Assembly: GCA_018343915.1 (NCBI GenBank)
Contig: JABRWF010000004.1
Location: 744,001 to 808,000, forward strand
DNA length: 64,000 bases
From: Agroathelia rolfsii
Taxonomy: Eukaryota > Basidiomycota > Agaricomycetes > Amylocorticiales > Amylocorticiaceae
Direction of reading: 5' to 3'
Under the pieces are notes generated by a model that did no database searches, was not told the origin of the DNA, and saw nothing but the letters and a program-made list of their open reading frames with translations. The position numbers were made by a program, and so were the translations under genes. This document shows positions 1-12,666 of this stretch, in pieces (the stretch's first letter is position 1; each line of letters starts with the position of its first letter).

Positions 1-1374
1 GACGGCCGTTGTGATGGAAATTGCACGGGTAGACCACACGTGAATCGGTAGTGGCTTCGGGAGAAATGCCGGGTGTGGGCGTGCCCTCTCCCGAGTTATT
101 GTGTCTGTCTCCTCCGCGAAGTGCACGGATGATGCCGGTGCCACGTTGGATAGGGGGATCGGTAAAGTTGGTGATGGTAAGCAGGTCAAGAGGAATAGGC
201 TGCAGCCAAAATAAAATAAATAAGAAATATGTATTGCTTGCGTTTTCTGAAGAGATGACCCACCCTACGGCTGACTTGATATTTCGTCACACCCTCCTTA
301 TCCTTCGCCTTTGTCATGACCACTACAAGTCATCTTAATATATTCTATCCAATAATGAGGTATAAATCAGAGAACTCACAATAATTATCGAATAGAAGAA
401 CAGTCAACTCCGTCCAGCCATTCCATTCCAATCCGGTATCAGGTTGACGCAGCAACTTGCCAGTGTAAATCAATGATCGGTTCTCGTTGAGCAGATCCAT
501 ATCCTATATGCGTTGTTATACCATCAGTAATTGTCGTCATTTCTATTATGAGAAGTTATAGATGAAGTTTCACGCACAATCGTTTCTCCTGGCTTAAACA
601 CCAAGTCTGCATTGTACTGCCACAACTTCACCTTCTGCTGAGCAGACGCCACACCAGGCTGTGTCTCTTTTGCCAAGGACGTAATAAGCTCTCGTGTCTG
701 TGAAAGCGTGTCTTGATCTTCATGACCAGCCGAGGCAGTCTTGACCAACTCAGCCAACAAAAGGTCGTATCGTGGCAGACGCGTAATAGGCCGAATAAGA
801 AGCGTTGACCAGCCAACCTTCTTCACTTCAGGATGTCTCGATACGTCCTATAATGAAAGCAAGTCGCTCATGAGATTCTATGTTGGGAAGTATACAAACC
901 TAAAAGCATCATACGTCGACAAATGCTTTGAATGCAGGATTGTTGGCGATTTCTTCTTTCATCTTGTACTCCGCGATGGGGTAGTGAGGGTTATAGTTCA
1001 TGTACGCATCGTGGAAGTTGAATGCAGCATCAAACAATGTGGGAACCACGCTCTGCATTTTAGGAAATTCGCTCGCCTGGAGCTCGAAGAATTTATTCAG
1101 CAGCCGCTGGTGATGTGCCAGGAGTTCCTCGATGTTGTAGAAGACCTCGTAAATGAACACTTCCAGGCGTTCTTTTGGTATGACCGGTGGATTACTCTCG
1201 CGTATAGGTTTCAAGAAAAGCTAGAAAGAAACCAAGAAATGAGCGTCTATCGGCCTCAGAAACCTGCCCAAGCAACATACATTAATCCAAAGTTGCAGGT
1301 CACGGACATACTCCATCTCGTTGGCGATGAAATCCCAAGTTTGCCTACAGCACCAACATCAGTTAGTCATCCTT

Positions 1375-1416
<42 letters not shown>

Positions 1417-3924
1417 CGGAAACGCACAAATTCCACTTATACTGAATTTTGTCCTTCTGGACCTTATTCCTCTCCTCTTCGCCAGCCACGTTCGGCCATT
1501 GCCAACTCTTGTACGGCTCATTTCGCATCATATCCTTCTGCCAGGTCCTGAGCTGAGCCAGCATCCCGAGCCTGTACGAGGTATCAATCGCCTTCTGCAA
1601 GTTCTCTCTCTCCTTGGCGCGATCAGGATCGAAATTGTCCTCCACGGTCTCCTTCTCCAGCGCCTGCAACAACAAAAGGTACTTGCCCATGTGTTCCGAC
1701 GGCCGCGTCAGGAAATGCTTGAGCGTGAGGCACCGCGAGGCCTGGCTCTTGGGCACGAGCCGGTAGCGCTCCTCGAGCCAGAGCTTGAACTCGGCATTGT
1801 TCTCGATCTCGTCTTTCAGCCTCTTCTCCGCCGCAGGCAGCTGAGCGGCATAGATGGGGTATGGCCTGCGAAGTGTACGCATGGCGTTGTAGAAGACGTC
1901 GGCGATGCGGTGGATGATGGGGCTTTCCTCGCGTTGGCGAACGGAGAGGGATTCGAGGAAGGTGTGCGCGCACGCACGCAGGTCGAGGAAGTTGCCAAAG
2001 ACCTCTTCCATGAAGGCATCAAGTGTAACAGCGGGTATGACGTTTGCGGTGCGCAAAGGACGGATGAAAAGCTAACAAGGAAAAGAAAAAGAAAAAGTTG
2101 GCTAATTTCTCATCAAGTATGTATGACAATCACACATACCATCTCGACAGCATCCAAATCCTGTACGTAAATTTCTTCCTTCGTAATCATTTTATGGATA
2201 ATCCTGTCATGTCATGCATGGTTGAATGAAAAAATGTAGATGAACAGAAAATGGATTGTGCCTACGTCTGACGACGCTTCTCGCCTGGGGTCAATTGATC
2301 GAGAATATTGGCCGGAATTCCGGCACCCCATTCGCCCTGCTCTACCATCAACATCTGGTTCATATCAACATTCATTAATGAATTAGACGCACAGTAGGCT
2401 CAGAGACACTCTCCGAAACCGCCACAGAGGGTTTCTTGACTGCATGAGCATTCTTCTATTTCAAGGAGAGAAAAATGACGTTAGCGCATGTCAAAACACA
2501 AAAGGCAGACTTGTGCGCCCCCTCCCCCTAAACGTACGTTGTTGTGGCAACTTGGCGAATAACACTCCCCTCCATCTCCACAGCTTGGCGAGTAACATCG
2601 AGTGAGCATCGTTGCCACACCTGTTGGCAACTCCTCTTGTTCTCGGTTACTGGATGAAGATTCTTCCTGATCGTCCAGGAACATGTACACGTCCTCGACG
2701 CTGTCTTGCAGAGGTCTGTCGCCCCATTCGACTTCATAGAAGAATAACTGGCTTTGTAACGAGCGAGCAATGGCGAGGGCTGGCCATCGCTCTGCGGATA
2801 TACCGTAGTTGATGAGCTGCTGGCGTGCAATTTGATCGTAGATGGTAGTCTAGCGTGAAAATATATCAGCTTTGTTCGCATTTAGCCGTCATAGATGAAA
2901 TAAACATACTACGATGTCTTTACCCGTGAACGCTCTGGGATACGGAATGCTTTCCTTGACATGGGTCCCGCGGGGAATACGATCCCTCAACCGAACAGCA
3001 ATATGCGAGAGCAGTGCGAAGTTAGCGAATTCGTCCTCCCCAGGCTCAGAGACGCCATCAATGTCCCAATCAACGTCAGGCTCTGGAACAAGATCCGAGT
3101 CTTGGCGGCCTGCGCTTTGCAAATAGCTGCTTGACCGCTGAGCCTCGTCGAATCCGGGTGACTCCACAAGCGCTTGATGACGAAGAGATGACGTGCCGGC
3201 AGAGGTGTTGCGGCCGAGGTGAGTTGACCCGTTGGTTTGAGCATCGTCTAGGTGTAGGGAATGTAAATATAAGGATGTGAGAGGATCTAAGCTGGCACTT
3301 GGTTCTTACATGGGTAATCTAACGGTTGGCGATGATCAGGTATAGCGGCAGAAGCAGAGGAAGCACGAGAGAACTGTCCAGACGTCGCCGGAGTATCGTC
3401 TACAGGAAACAATACATTATTAGCAACGAGGCAGTCGATATGAATGAGAATGCACATACAAGGATATCCGGCAGATGATCGACTCTGGCCAGAGTGAATC
3501 GACGAGCTCGAGGTTGTATTATCTGTACCCCAGAGTTTACAGAACCCGACATAAGTAAATAAACTAACAAGAAGCACGTACAAGAGTGCGTACGGCCATT
3601 GTGGGAACGGGCGTCAGGATGGTTGTGGTAGCCGTTGAGCTGGTCTGTGTCCCGCGGACTCGCTGGCAGACGCCCTACGCTGTTGCCTGAGGATCTACTG
3701 GACGGCTTGGGGGCGGGCGCATTGGTAAAGTAGTTGGGTGGATAATGCTGCGGCTCTGGCATTGCCGTAGGCGTCGGCGGCAGCCGACGGATGTCCTTCT
3801 TGCTACGAGGCGTACGGTGCACGCTGTCGGATGATTGGTCGTATTCTGGCTCATAGGTATAGCCCTGTAGGACGTCGTTGTAGAGCCTGTCCAGTTCTTC
3901 GTCGCTCATGCTTATGGAAGCCAT
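1..3924 (-). CDS. Rho1 guanine nucleotide exchange factor, Rom2-like (DEP-DH-DH-PH...), 3' end outside window
   Basis: This multi-exon gene encodes an activator of Rho-type GTPases in cell-wall integrity and polarity signalling. The start is ATG at 3924 (MASISMSDEE), followed by a Ser/Pro-rich disordered region. A DEP domain lies at about 3060-2530 (RDRIPRGTHVKESIPYP, then the Cys-rich ELPTG...CYSPSCGDG motif typical of fungal Rom2). One DH domain runs from about 2200 to 1430 (KEEIYVQDLD, then HFLTRPSEHMGKYLLLL). A second DH runs from about 1350 to 600 (MEYVRDLQLWI, then LLIRPITRLPRYDLLL, LVFKPGE). A PH domain begins at about 500 (NENRSLIYTGKLLRQPDTG) and continues to base 1. The C-terminal CNH domain expected in this family would lie beyond the left edge. 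The intron between the DH domains carries a 36-base poly-A run. The assignment is firm; exon limits are by eye. Confidence 0.9.
1376..1411. repeat. 36-base poly-A (poly-T on the coding strand) inside a RhoGEF intron
   Basis: This uninterrupted A-run forms the pyrimidine tract of the intron that separates the two DH domains of the RhoGEF on the minus strand. A branch-like ACTAAC and a GTAG acceptor follow it in the transcript. The length is likely variable or uncertain in the assembly. Confidence 0.9.
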
Positions 3925-4189
3925 CGCTGACGGCGTGGGTGGGAGGAGAGGCAAGCGGAAGACGACGAGTGCTTGGAGGACCAGAAGGCGATTCCGTAAG
4001 GTGATTATCCGCCGCAGCGACGATGCAACAACGGACAGTGACAAGCACCGTACCCTCGTTGATCTCACTCGAGCTCTTAAGCGATGCTCCGAGCTGCCCA
4101 TGCATTACAATATATAGACATTTATGTTTCATAATCAAATATTATTATTGCAACAATCAATCATCCTGTTCATACATGGGCTGGCCTCG

Positions 4190-5198
4190 CTATTCCTCCT
4201 CCATAGCACTGTCCGCCTCAGCCCCTCCTTGCCACCATTGTACCGGCCCCAATCCATCTTCTGCCATCAGACACTGCATAACAGAGCAAAACACAGTCAG
4301 CCCAAACTGCATAAGAGAGAAAGCCAAAAAAGAAAAACAGCTTGCCTCAATCTGATAAGGCGGCTTTTTCGCCCTCTCCTCTTTCCCCACTACTGGCGGC
4401 CCCGGCTCCTCGTCAATGAATGCATCACTCTCGACACGCACACGCACAGTCTCGCCAATGTCAACCCAGTTTCTTTCATCCGTCGGTAGGTCGAGCAGCT
4501 GCGTTCGAGACGGCTCAGGCGCCGAAGGGTCGTCTGAGACGAGCGACGAAGCCCAGAACCAGGCACGTTCGTTGGGATCACTGCGGATAAGATGAAAACT
4601 CTGAGAATAAAAACAGCCGACGATGAACAAGTAAGATGTACAATGCAGAGGGTTTGGGCAAGTATTGGACGGGTACATGGATGTCATCGAAAAAATCCAT
4701 AGACACTATAAGAACATGTCAATTAGTCTTCATAGAGATATTTATCGCCGCCATAATGTTACATACGCCTAATCCCATTTTCATCCATAGATTTCACTCT
4801 GGCAAGGATGACCTCGCCCCTAAAAGGCCGGAACACAACCAGCCTGAATTGAACTAGATGCAGCACAAGCAATTATGAGCATCCCCAAGTTGGCATATGT
4901 AACAGAAATCACTAACCTTTGTACCAGAACATACCATCACCATATCTTACACGGCCGTATCCAGCTTCTGTGAGGTCAAAGACGCATACACAGAGGCCAA
5001 CATCGTGTAAGACACGATTGGCGTATTTTTTGTTTAAGGCAGAGATAATTGCTTGTTCGCGAGGAAGAGAGAAGAAGGTTGGATGAACAGCAACGGTGTC
5101 CTGATAGCGATTATAGAAGATAATAAGCAGTATTTAGAGACGAGTCTGTCCGAAAGGCGACTGGTATATCGCACTTTGAGTATAGAAAGTACGAACAT
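4190..5198 (-). CDS. RPC25: DNA-directed RNA polymerase III subunit RPC25 (Rpc8/RPB7-like)
   Basis: This is the Pol III stalk subunit that pairs with RPC17 and helps initiation on tRNA and 5S genes. The start is ATG at 5198 (MFVLSILK). A first intron is followed by DTVAVHP, then NKKYANRVLHDVGLCVCVFD, GYGRVRYGDGMFWYK, FRLVVFRPFRGEVILARVKS and FFDDIHVPVQYLPKPSAF. These give the N-terminal RNP-like domain and the OB/S1 fold. The C-terminus reads ...LMAEDGLGPVQWW before the stop at 4190, matching the family's GLG-WW ending. Total length is near 215 residues, as expected. The last intron appears to start with GC (GAG|GCAAGC) rather than GT. The gene lies 266 bases upstream of the RhoGEF start, on the same strand. 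Confidence 0.9.
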
Positions 5199-5624
5199 CG
5201 GAACTATAGATGCGTTTCGAAGCGCATCTATCTTATCCAACTGTACAACAGATGTGGTGAAAAGCCCTCGAGTTCAGACAGAGTAGTGGGTTCAGTCCAG
5301 CGATTTATCAAGGTGGCTAGACAGTATAAGACTATATGTCCAGCGCAGAGTAACTAACCTACCAGAGTTGCAAAATTCTAGTCACGCATACATTCGTCAC
5401 GGAACCAATCAAACAACACAACATTCAAACAGCTGACCACAATTCCAATCTCTTGCCCAAGCCCAGTATACCTAAGAAAAGTCGAGATCCATCCAGAATT
5501 GATTTAGGTAACTTATCACGAACAAATGCAAGAGAGAAAAGAAAAATATGCATTAATACAACCATCGACTTTAACGGGCCCACCTCCCAACATCTGAGGT
5601 CACGCACGATCTGACCAATTTTAC

Positions 5625-7598
5625 TCAACCCTCCAACAGCGCCTGCGCCGCCTTCCTAGCATTCGCACGCACACTCTCGACCTGCAACTCAAGGGTGCGA
5701 ATTTTCTCGCGCGCTTCGCGTAGTTCACTCGTCAGTCTCGCGTTCTCTTCACGGAGTGCCGCGGAATGCTCCTGGTACAAATTAAATTCAGCCGCCCCTA
5801 AAAGCAGGGATCTTGAGAAAACTGCTCACCGAGCCCAAACCAAGGGCAGGGGCAGGAGACTCAACCTCGGGCGAGCTAACGTTCACACTGCTAGTACGCA
5901 CCAGGGTTGGTGCAGGGGCGGAGGCTGCAGGGGCAGGAGCAGGAGACGGTGCCGGCGCGGCCGACGTCGGAGTAGGGGTCGAAGCAGCCTTGGACGGCGC
6001 CGGTGTCGATTTAGCAGGGGCAGGGGCGGGAGCGGACGCCGCCTGTCCAGTGAAAATCGCTCCATTTTCGAGAGACATGACCTTGGGTGTAAAATCTTTG
6101 CCTGTGAAGAACTCTCCCGCGGTGACGGACGGCTCGGGAGATGGTGCGGGAGGGAAGATGTCCGATTGGAAGGAATCGGCCTAGTTGTATTGCAATTCTC
6201 GTCATTCTTCAGATATACGCAAAGATCAGGTAATTGAATCAGTTTCGCACCTTTCGTGGCACGATGAATGCGATAGGCTCGATGTTGCTGCCAGAGATTT
6301 TGTATGCCCGAGCAATCTCGTTTTCGGAGACATTGAGGGCGCGACGTGGGAGGAAGCACATTCCACGCTGAGGGTCTGACGATTTGTGTTCCGAGAGTGG
6401 GTGGAGCGAATCGGATTCGTACTCATAGTATCGAATGTTGCCATCACTAAGACAAATTAATGATCAGAAATCCAAGTAAAGGAGTATAGTTAACATACCC
6501 TTTGCCAGCTGTTGAAAGGATTTGATAGAATCAGTCAGTATCCAAAGGCATCTATCCTTTATACACACCAATAAACAGAATATTGTTATCACTCCAGAAG
6601 GGCATGAGCACACCAGCACTTTGATCAATTACTGTTGTCTTGATGTTGCTCAAGCCACCTCCGACGTCCCATAGGCCGATCTGTCTCTCGCTCATCTTGC
6701 TGAATCCAGTAGTGGCGATCCTGCCCGTATCACCCATCCAAGCGATACGAGCCCCCTTGATACCACCATGCCCGTCGACCACATGTACGGCCTCACCACC
6801 CACACGAGGATCGAACAAGCGAAGCTTTCTATCACGCGCTGTAGTGGCAAGCAACGTGCCCGAGGGCGAAAATGCTAGGGACTGAACACTATCCGAGTGA
6901 CCGCTGAGTGTCACCTGCGCCTCCTCGGGATTGCCAAGATCCCATAGCTTCACGGTATGCTCACCAGACGCGCTGGCAAGCACATTGGACGCGGTGGGAT
7001 GGAAGAGCACCTGACCGATCTTGCGCGGAGAGGCGTCGAGACGCGCCACAGGCTCGAAATCGGTCGGCGTCCATCCATCAGCGTCCCAACCATCGAAGAC
7101 GCTGCCGTCGATCTTCCAGATCATAACTTTACCGTCCTCACCACCACTGGCGACGATGCTATCATTGTGCGGTGACCAGTCCGTGTCGAGGACCGGTGCG
7201 GTGTGGGAACGCGCGAGGGGAATGACATCTGGTAATTTGTAGGGCACAGATGTGCCATTAGGCGAGAATGGAGAGGGTAGTGGGAGAACCACAAAGGCGC
7301 CACCACCGGATGAGTTCCAGTTGACACTGATATAGCGCTAGGGATCACATTAGACAAAGGAGTGCATTTTTGTGAGGGTGTTCAGTGTCGTCGAGACATA
7401 CACCCGATGCAGAGACGACGTTGGTGTCCCAGGCTGAGTTTGTGACCTTGACGTTGTCGTATCCGTGCTCCTTCCTTGCCGTCTGGCCAAAGACATGTCT
7501 GTGTGTGCCATGGCATGATTGATCAGCATCAAGAGCACGACTATCAAGACAACCATAGCACCGTACCTGTATTTTGACGCTCGCACGAATCGGGACAT
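5625..7598 (-). CDS. CRN1: Coronin, actin-binding WD-repeat protein
   Basis: Coronin binds and bundles F-actin and regulates the Arp2/3 complex at cortical patches. It begins MSRFVRASKYR at 7598 and, after an intron, reads HVFGQTARKEHGYDNVKV, the invariant coronin opening. Seven-blade WD propeller sequence follows in the large exon (6552-7320), with VLDTDWSPHNDSIVASGGEDG and HTVKLWD. The DUF1900-type extension has GKGDGNIRYYE and MCFLPRRALNVSENEIARAYK. A Pro/Ala-rich linker (about 6060-5840) leads to a C-terminal coiled coil (SAALREENARLTSELREARE) ending at the TGA at 5625. I estimate about 550 residues. A 10-base micro-exon (6499-6508) is needed to join the propeller to GDGNIRYYE. The gene is divergent from the GCV1 gene. 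Confidence 0.93.
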
Positions 7599-7858
7599 TG
7601 CTGGAAGGGACGGAGGAGATGATAGGAAGAGATGGGGAGGAGAGACTGCCGCCGCGTTGACGGGTAGCGACGATAGTCGACAATAATATTATTATTTACG
7701 GTATGATAATTATCATCATCACCACCACCATTTCCGTGCTGCTTGCCGTTCCGCATTTGATATAAGTAAAGCATTATAACTTATCTCGACCCTTGGTAAT
7801 ATTCAAACGCGTTTTTTCTTATCCGGCATTTCCGAAGGCTTCTTGGCTTCTTGCTTTC
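7599..7858. promoter_or_regulatory. 260-bp divergent spacer between coronin and glycine cleavage T genes
   Basis: The start codons of the two flanking genes face away from each other across 260 bases, so both promoters must lie in or overlap this spacer. It holds an AT-rich TAATATTATTATTTA stretch near 7685-7700 and a short ATCATCATCACCACCACCA repeat near 7715. I see no canonical TATA box placed convincingly for either gene. Confidence 0.5.
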
Positions 7859-9516
7859 ATGTCGCTGCGATCCCTTACCGTGTGCAGGCGTGCAGTTCGT
7901 CTGCAAACCCCCTCAAAATGCCTGCAATTTCGTAGGGAGTCCACCTTGCCTTCGCAATCAGTTAGTACACGATGCTGTCATGCCTGGTTTTTGCTATCGC
8001 CAACACCTGTTCTACGTAGTTGAAGCATACTGGTCTCTACGACTTTCATGTCAACAATGGTGCCAAGATGGTGCCTTTTGCCGGCTACTCGATGCCACTC
8101 GCATATGGGGATGTTGGTCAAGGTAGTAACTTCTATCATATCTGGCGACACCGCAAAGTAAACCATGCGTCTCAGTTGCCAGCCATAATCATGTCCGGAA
8201 CAGCGTTGGCTTGTTCGATGTTGGGCATATGGTCCAGTCAAAGTACGAAATACTGTTTGAACATTCTTTACGTCATACACAGCTCACAATTCTCCTTTCC
8301 AGCTTTCGCGGTGCATCTGCAACAGCCTTCCTGGAGTGGATCACACCCTCCTCTCTCTCCAGCCTTGCCCCTTACTCCTCAACCCTCTCCGTGATTCTCA
8401 ACGAGAATGGAGGCATCATCGACGATACCGTCATTACCAAGCACGCCAAGGATGCCTACTACGTGGTCACCAATGCCAGTAGACGGGACCGTGACCTTGC
8501 TTGGTTCAGGAGCAAGCTCGAAGAATGGAATGCAAGCGAAGGTGCCAAGGAGGGCAAAGTCGAGCTAGAGATTCTCGATGACTGGGGGCTAATCGCTTTG
8601 CAAGGTTTGTCGACAAGTATAGAACCAAATGTGCCTTGTCAGCTAAATAGGATATCAAAACACAGGTCCTGAGGCGGCGGGCTACCTGCAAAGCCTGACG
8701 TCATTTGACCTAAAGAGTCTCACGTTCGGCAAATCCGCATTTGTGCCACTGGAGGGCTTCAACTTGCACATTGCCAGGGGTGGATATACAGGCGAAGATG
8801 GATTTGAGGTTTGTCTTTTCAACCTCTTGATATCTAATATTCTCAACAAACGATTGGCAACTATTATAGATCTCCATCCCGCCTTCACAAACACTAGAGG
8901 TTGCCCAAATCCTATCAAAGTCACCAGTACAACTCGCTGGCTTGGGCGCACGCGACAGTCTTCGACTTGAGGCTGGCATGTGCCTGTACGGAAATGACCT
9001 CGATGAAGATACGACGCCCGTGGAGGCCGGCTTGACATGGGTGATCGGTAATGCCAAAAACTCTATGCAAACTTTCAGATTTGTGCTAATTTATAAATCA
9101 TGTACGTTAGGCAAGGAGCGCAGAGAGAACGGCAACTTCATCGGTGCCGAGGCTGTGCGTAAACATCTCATCGAAGGACCTCCCCGGCGACGAGTTGGGT
9201 TTGTTGTCGAGGGTGCACCTGCACGACGTAAGCTCTACATTCCCGACACTGTCAGAAACAAGAGTTGATTTGACCTTTTATGCTTTTTCAAAAAACAGAG
9301 GGCGCCAAAATCTTCAAACCCTCATCAGACGAACTGCTCGGAGCTATCACTTCCGGCATCCCATCACCCACATTGGGCCTGAATATCGCCATGGGCTATG
9401 TAAAATCTGGCTCACACAAGAAGGGCACCGAGCTTGAAGTGGAAGTGCGTAACAAGAGAAGAAAGGCTGTGGTTACGCCGATGCCGTTCATCAAAACGAG
9501 ATACTGGAGGGGATGA
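7859..9516 (+). CDS. GCV1: Aminomethyltransferase, glycine cleavage system T protein, mitochondrial
   Basis: The T protein transfers the methylene group from aminomethylated H protein to tetrahydrofolate in mitochondrial glycine catabolism. The start ATG at 7859 opens an Arg-rich, acid-poor presequence ([16 protein letters not shown]). Exons then encode [85 protein letters not shown] and [20 protein letters not shown]. The C-terminal barrel follows, with [16 protein letters not shown]...FIKTRYWRG before TGA at 9516. These are the folate-binding and core motifs of the GcvT family. Length is about 400 residues, which is normal. At least six introns, all small, are needed. The gene is intact as far as I can splice it. 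Confidence 0.93.
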
Positions 9517-9976
9517 TCATGATGGTACTACGTTAGATACTATGCTTAATCATTTATGATCCATAAATACACTGACGAATTACTCGATAAATTCAGCAAT
9601 ATCGGTGCGATTAGTTAGAAAACCTTGTGAACTTGATGACACTGAAGACGTTGATCGCGAAAGCGTTCGGAAAGCACGTAATCGGCTCTTTGGTTCGTGA
9701 TGCAACTTAGCACTGCACATCTGTTCGTTGTAACAGCAATCACTGGCATCACAACCGCATATGACCATCTTTTGCATCAATGATCCTGGTATAAAAGCCA
9801 GCATATCACTGCATTTCACGCCTCTCTTAACCCCTAGCCTCTTCTCTTGGTTGGCTCAACCTTTCTTCTTCTCTTAGGCTGGTCCTTCTTTCTTTTCGTG
9901 CTTCGCACAGGACATTTCACGCTCTTTCGTTCTTGCAAATTCCCTTCGTACTATCTATTGTAGCTGTCTGTTGATC

Positions 9977-11519
9977 ATGTCGTTGCTCAAACTCCTCCCC
10001 GTCTTCCTTGCTCTTCATGCCGTCTCCGCCGCTCCTCTTGACCGCGGCAGACTCGGTCGTAGCTTCATAAGCTCCATCTTTGGCGGATCCTCTAGCAGCG
10101 GCAACAACGCAACCTCAACAGCGACACCCACACCAGTTTCAAACAGCACCATCGACACATTCGTGCGCCCTGCTCTGTTTGCCCAGACGGCGTACTGCTC
10201 GACACCCCAAGTTGAGAGTGGTAGCATTGACACGCTGATCCCAGGCGTGGAAATCTTGCAGGCTGGCGGGAGTAAGTTGACCATCATTAGATCATGATGT
10301 TGGTTTCTCGCTTTGCTTACTATTAATATTCGCTCATGTTAGATGATGGAACGATCCCTCTCTGTATGCACATATTGAATTCATATCATAAATACGCCAA
10401 AAGCTGAATATGTGGCGCATAGATTATATTGCTTACGACAACCAGACTCAAAGTATCGTTCTCGCCCATCAGGGGACTAATGCACAGAATATGTATGATT
10501 CATCTATCAACTTTCATTTCAACTCACTCACATTGATCCAAAACAAAACAAACAACAGTTTGTCAATTGCAAATGATGCGCAATTTGTTTTGACCGATGT
10601 TAACACGACATTGATCCCCAATGTTGCTCGTACGTTTCTCTAAATCCGAACTGACACTAGAAAAACTGAGGACTTACCTCTTCCGGCTACAGAAAACACG
10701 CAGGTCCATGATGGGTTCCAGAAGACCTTTGAACGCACGGCCCCTTCGGTCCTCGACGGCGTCAAGAACGGACTTGCATCAAAGGGGGTCAATAACCTTT
10801 TGGTAGTTGGACATTCCCTAGGTAGATCCGGTTATCCAATGTTGCAAGTGGGTTTAGAAGATAAGCTCATGCTTGTTGTGATATATACTAGGTGCTGCCG
10901 TGGCAACCATGGGCGCCGTCATGCTTCGGCAACAACTGCCTTCCTCCGTGAACATGAACACCGTCGTATTCGGTCTCCCTCGGGGAGGTAATCAGGAATG
11001 GGCTGATCTTGTGAACTCAGAGGTAAAGCATAAAACATCATAACCCCGTTTTACTTTGGACTATTCTCAACGAAAGGCTCGATCCTACACCCGTAGCTCC
11101 TGCCCAACTTTACCCATTTCACGAACCAGAACGACCCAGTGCCCACTGTACCGCCCCGTTTCTTATCGTACGTCCAGCCGGAGAACGAGGTACACATCCG
11201 TGCCGTGGACGCAGAAGGCGATGCGACAGACGTTGTAGCATGTCCCGGACAAGAGAATGAGGTAACGTATACCATTTCTTCTCGTCCCGTCCCATTTCCA
11301 TCCCTAAGGACCTTCGCTAACATCTGAATGGTATATAGAATTGCTCGGAAGGCAATTCGATCCTCGATGCGAGTGTTGCAAATCATATTGGTTCGTCAAC
11401 GCTCCGTCATGTTGTATATCTCTCAGAGGTGAGGGCTGACTGATAATGCTATCTTCATAGGACCGTACTTTCACAACATCTCGATGAGTAGCACTCACTG
11501 CGCACTTCCCGCAGCATAA
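9977..11519 (+). CDS. Secreted class-3 (alpha/beta hydrolase) lipase
   Basis: This is an extracellular lipase or feruloyl-esterase-like enzyme of the fungal lipase-3 family. The start ATG at 9977 opens a signal peptide (MSLLKLLPVFLALHAVSA). The mature part has FVRPALFAQTAYCS, YYIAYDNQTQSIVLAHQGTN, VHDGFQKTF and the nucleophile elbow VVGHSLG, with Ser in GHSLG. The putative catalytic Asp is in NDPVPTVPP and the His in NHIGPYF near the end. The stop TAA is at 11517-11519. A 21-base micro-exon (10343-10363, encoding about DGTIPL) joins the first and third exons. The upstream 150 bases are rich in CT blocks, a common fungal core-promoter feature. The exact substrate cannot be told from sequence. 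Confidence 0.88.
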
Positions 11520-12666
11520 GAGAACAAGGTCAATTTCAGAGTCAGAATCATCTGTCGCATGTGGATGCACTGAGCTTGCGTGGCGTCAGATCGGCCGCGG
11601 CCAGGAGCAAAGGCCGACCAGGCCTGCCCAATCTTCTGGTGTTGTGAATATATATTTACATGCACGTGAAATCCATTGAGCCAATCAAGTCCCAGTCTCT
11701 GGTTGTGGCGTTTCTTTGTTTTGTCCCGAATAGTTAGTCTTATCATGTTGGTAACCATGGTCGAACCTAACATATCAATGATGATAATGTGAGATGTCGT
11801 GTCAGTCTTGTCCGTCGCATATGGTTCGGTGCTCGCTACTGGACCCTGCAAATTCAGACAGATCAACTTCGCTTGATGGGGAGAAGAAGTGTGTGTTAAG
11901 ACACTTGATATGTCGCTTAGGCTCTTTTGCCTTGCCCTCGCTGTCCGACTATCAGAAGAAATTATGTCATGGGCGGCAGGAGGTTATAGGCGGTGCACGC
12001 ACTGCATATGCATATATGGACCACGCTGAGCGGCGCAAAAAAAAAGGATTCAATAACAAGCATTGTATTTGGTGCAGCATCAAGTACAATATATTCAGTA
12101 CCTAAAAGCACCAAAAAAATCATAATCTTCTAAAAGAAAAGAGGAACACATAGAACAGGACAGAGAAAGGGCCTGCTTGTAGCATAGATAAACGCCAAAG
12201 ATCATGGATGTCGCACTAGGCAAACGTCATAAGTAGAAAAAACGAAAATTATTATGAAGACAAAAGAAGACCGTTGAAATGCATCGCAGATGTGATAATA
12301 GAAAAGGAACAATAGCATAGTCAGTAGTCAAGGAGGCGATCAAAACCAGATTGATGCACAGTGACCGTTTGTATGATACACATGTTGCACAGCCAGGGAC
12401 TACCTGAGCAAGAATGGAGAGGGGAGGGATGAAATTAGGATAATTAAGGGGGTGGGGAGACGGTGTAAATTATGTAACAGTATTTTTGAATGTGGTGGAA
12501 ATGTGGTGGGTCTTGATACAAGATGGAGTAGAGTCCGAGAATATGATACGTGAGGAGCTTTGGCGGGCGTGACCACATACAAAAAAAATTACGACATCGA
12601 AGAGTTCACAAGTGGAGATATGTTTGCGAGTGTACGGCCATTTTGTGTATGAATAGGAGACAAGCC
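11520..12666. other. Intergenic region between convergent genes
   Basis: This 1.15 kb separates the 3' ends of the lipase and the Ser/Pro-rich unknown gene. Open frames here are short and not gene-like. It is AT-rich with scattered A-runs. I recognise no gene, tRNA or mobile element in it. Confidence 0.6.
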
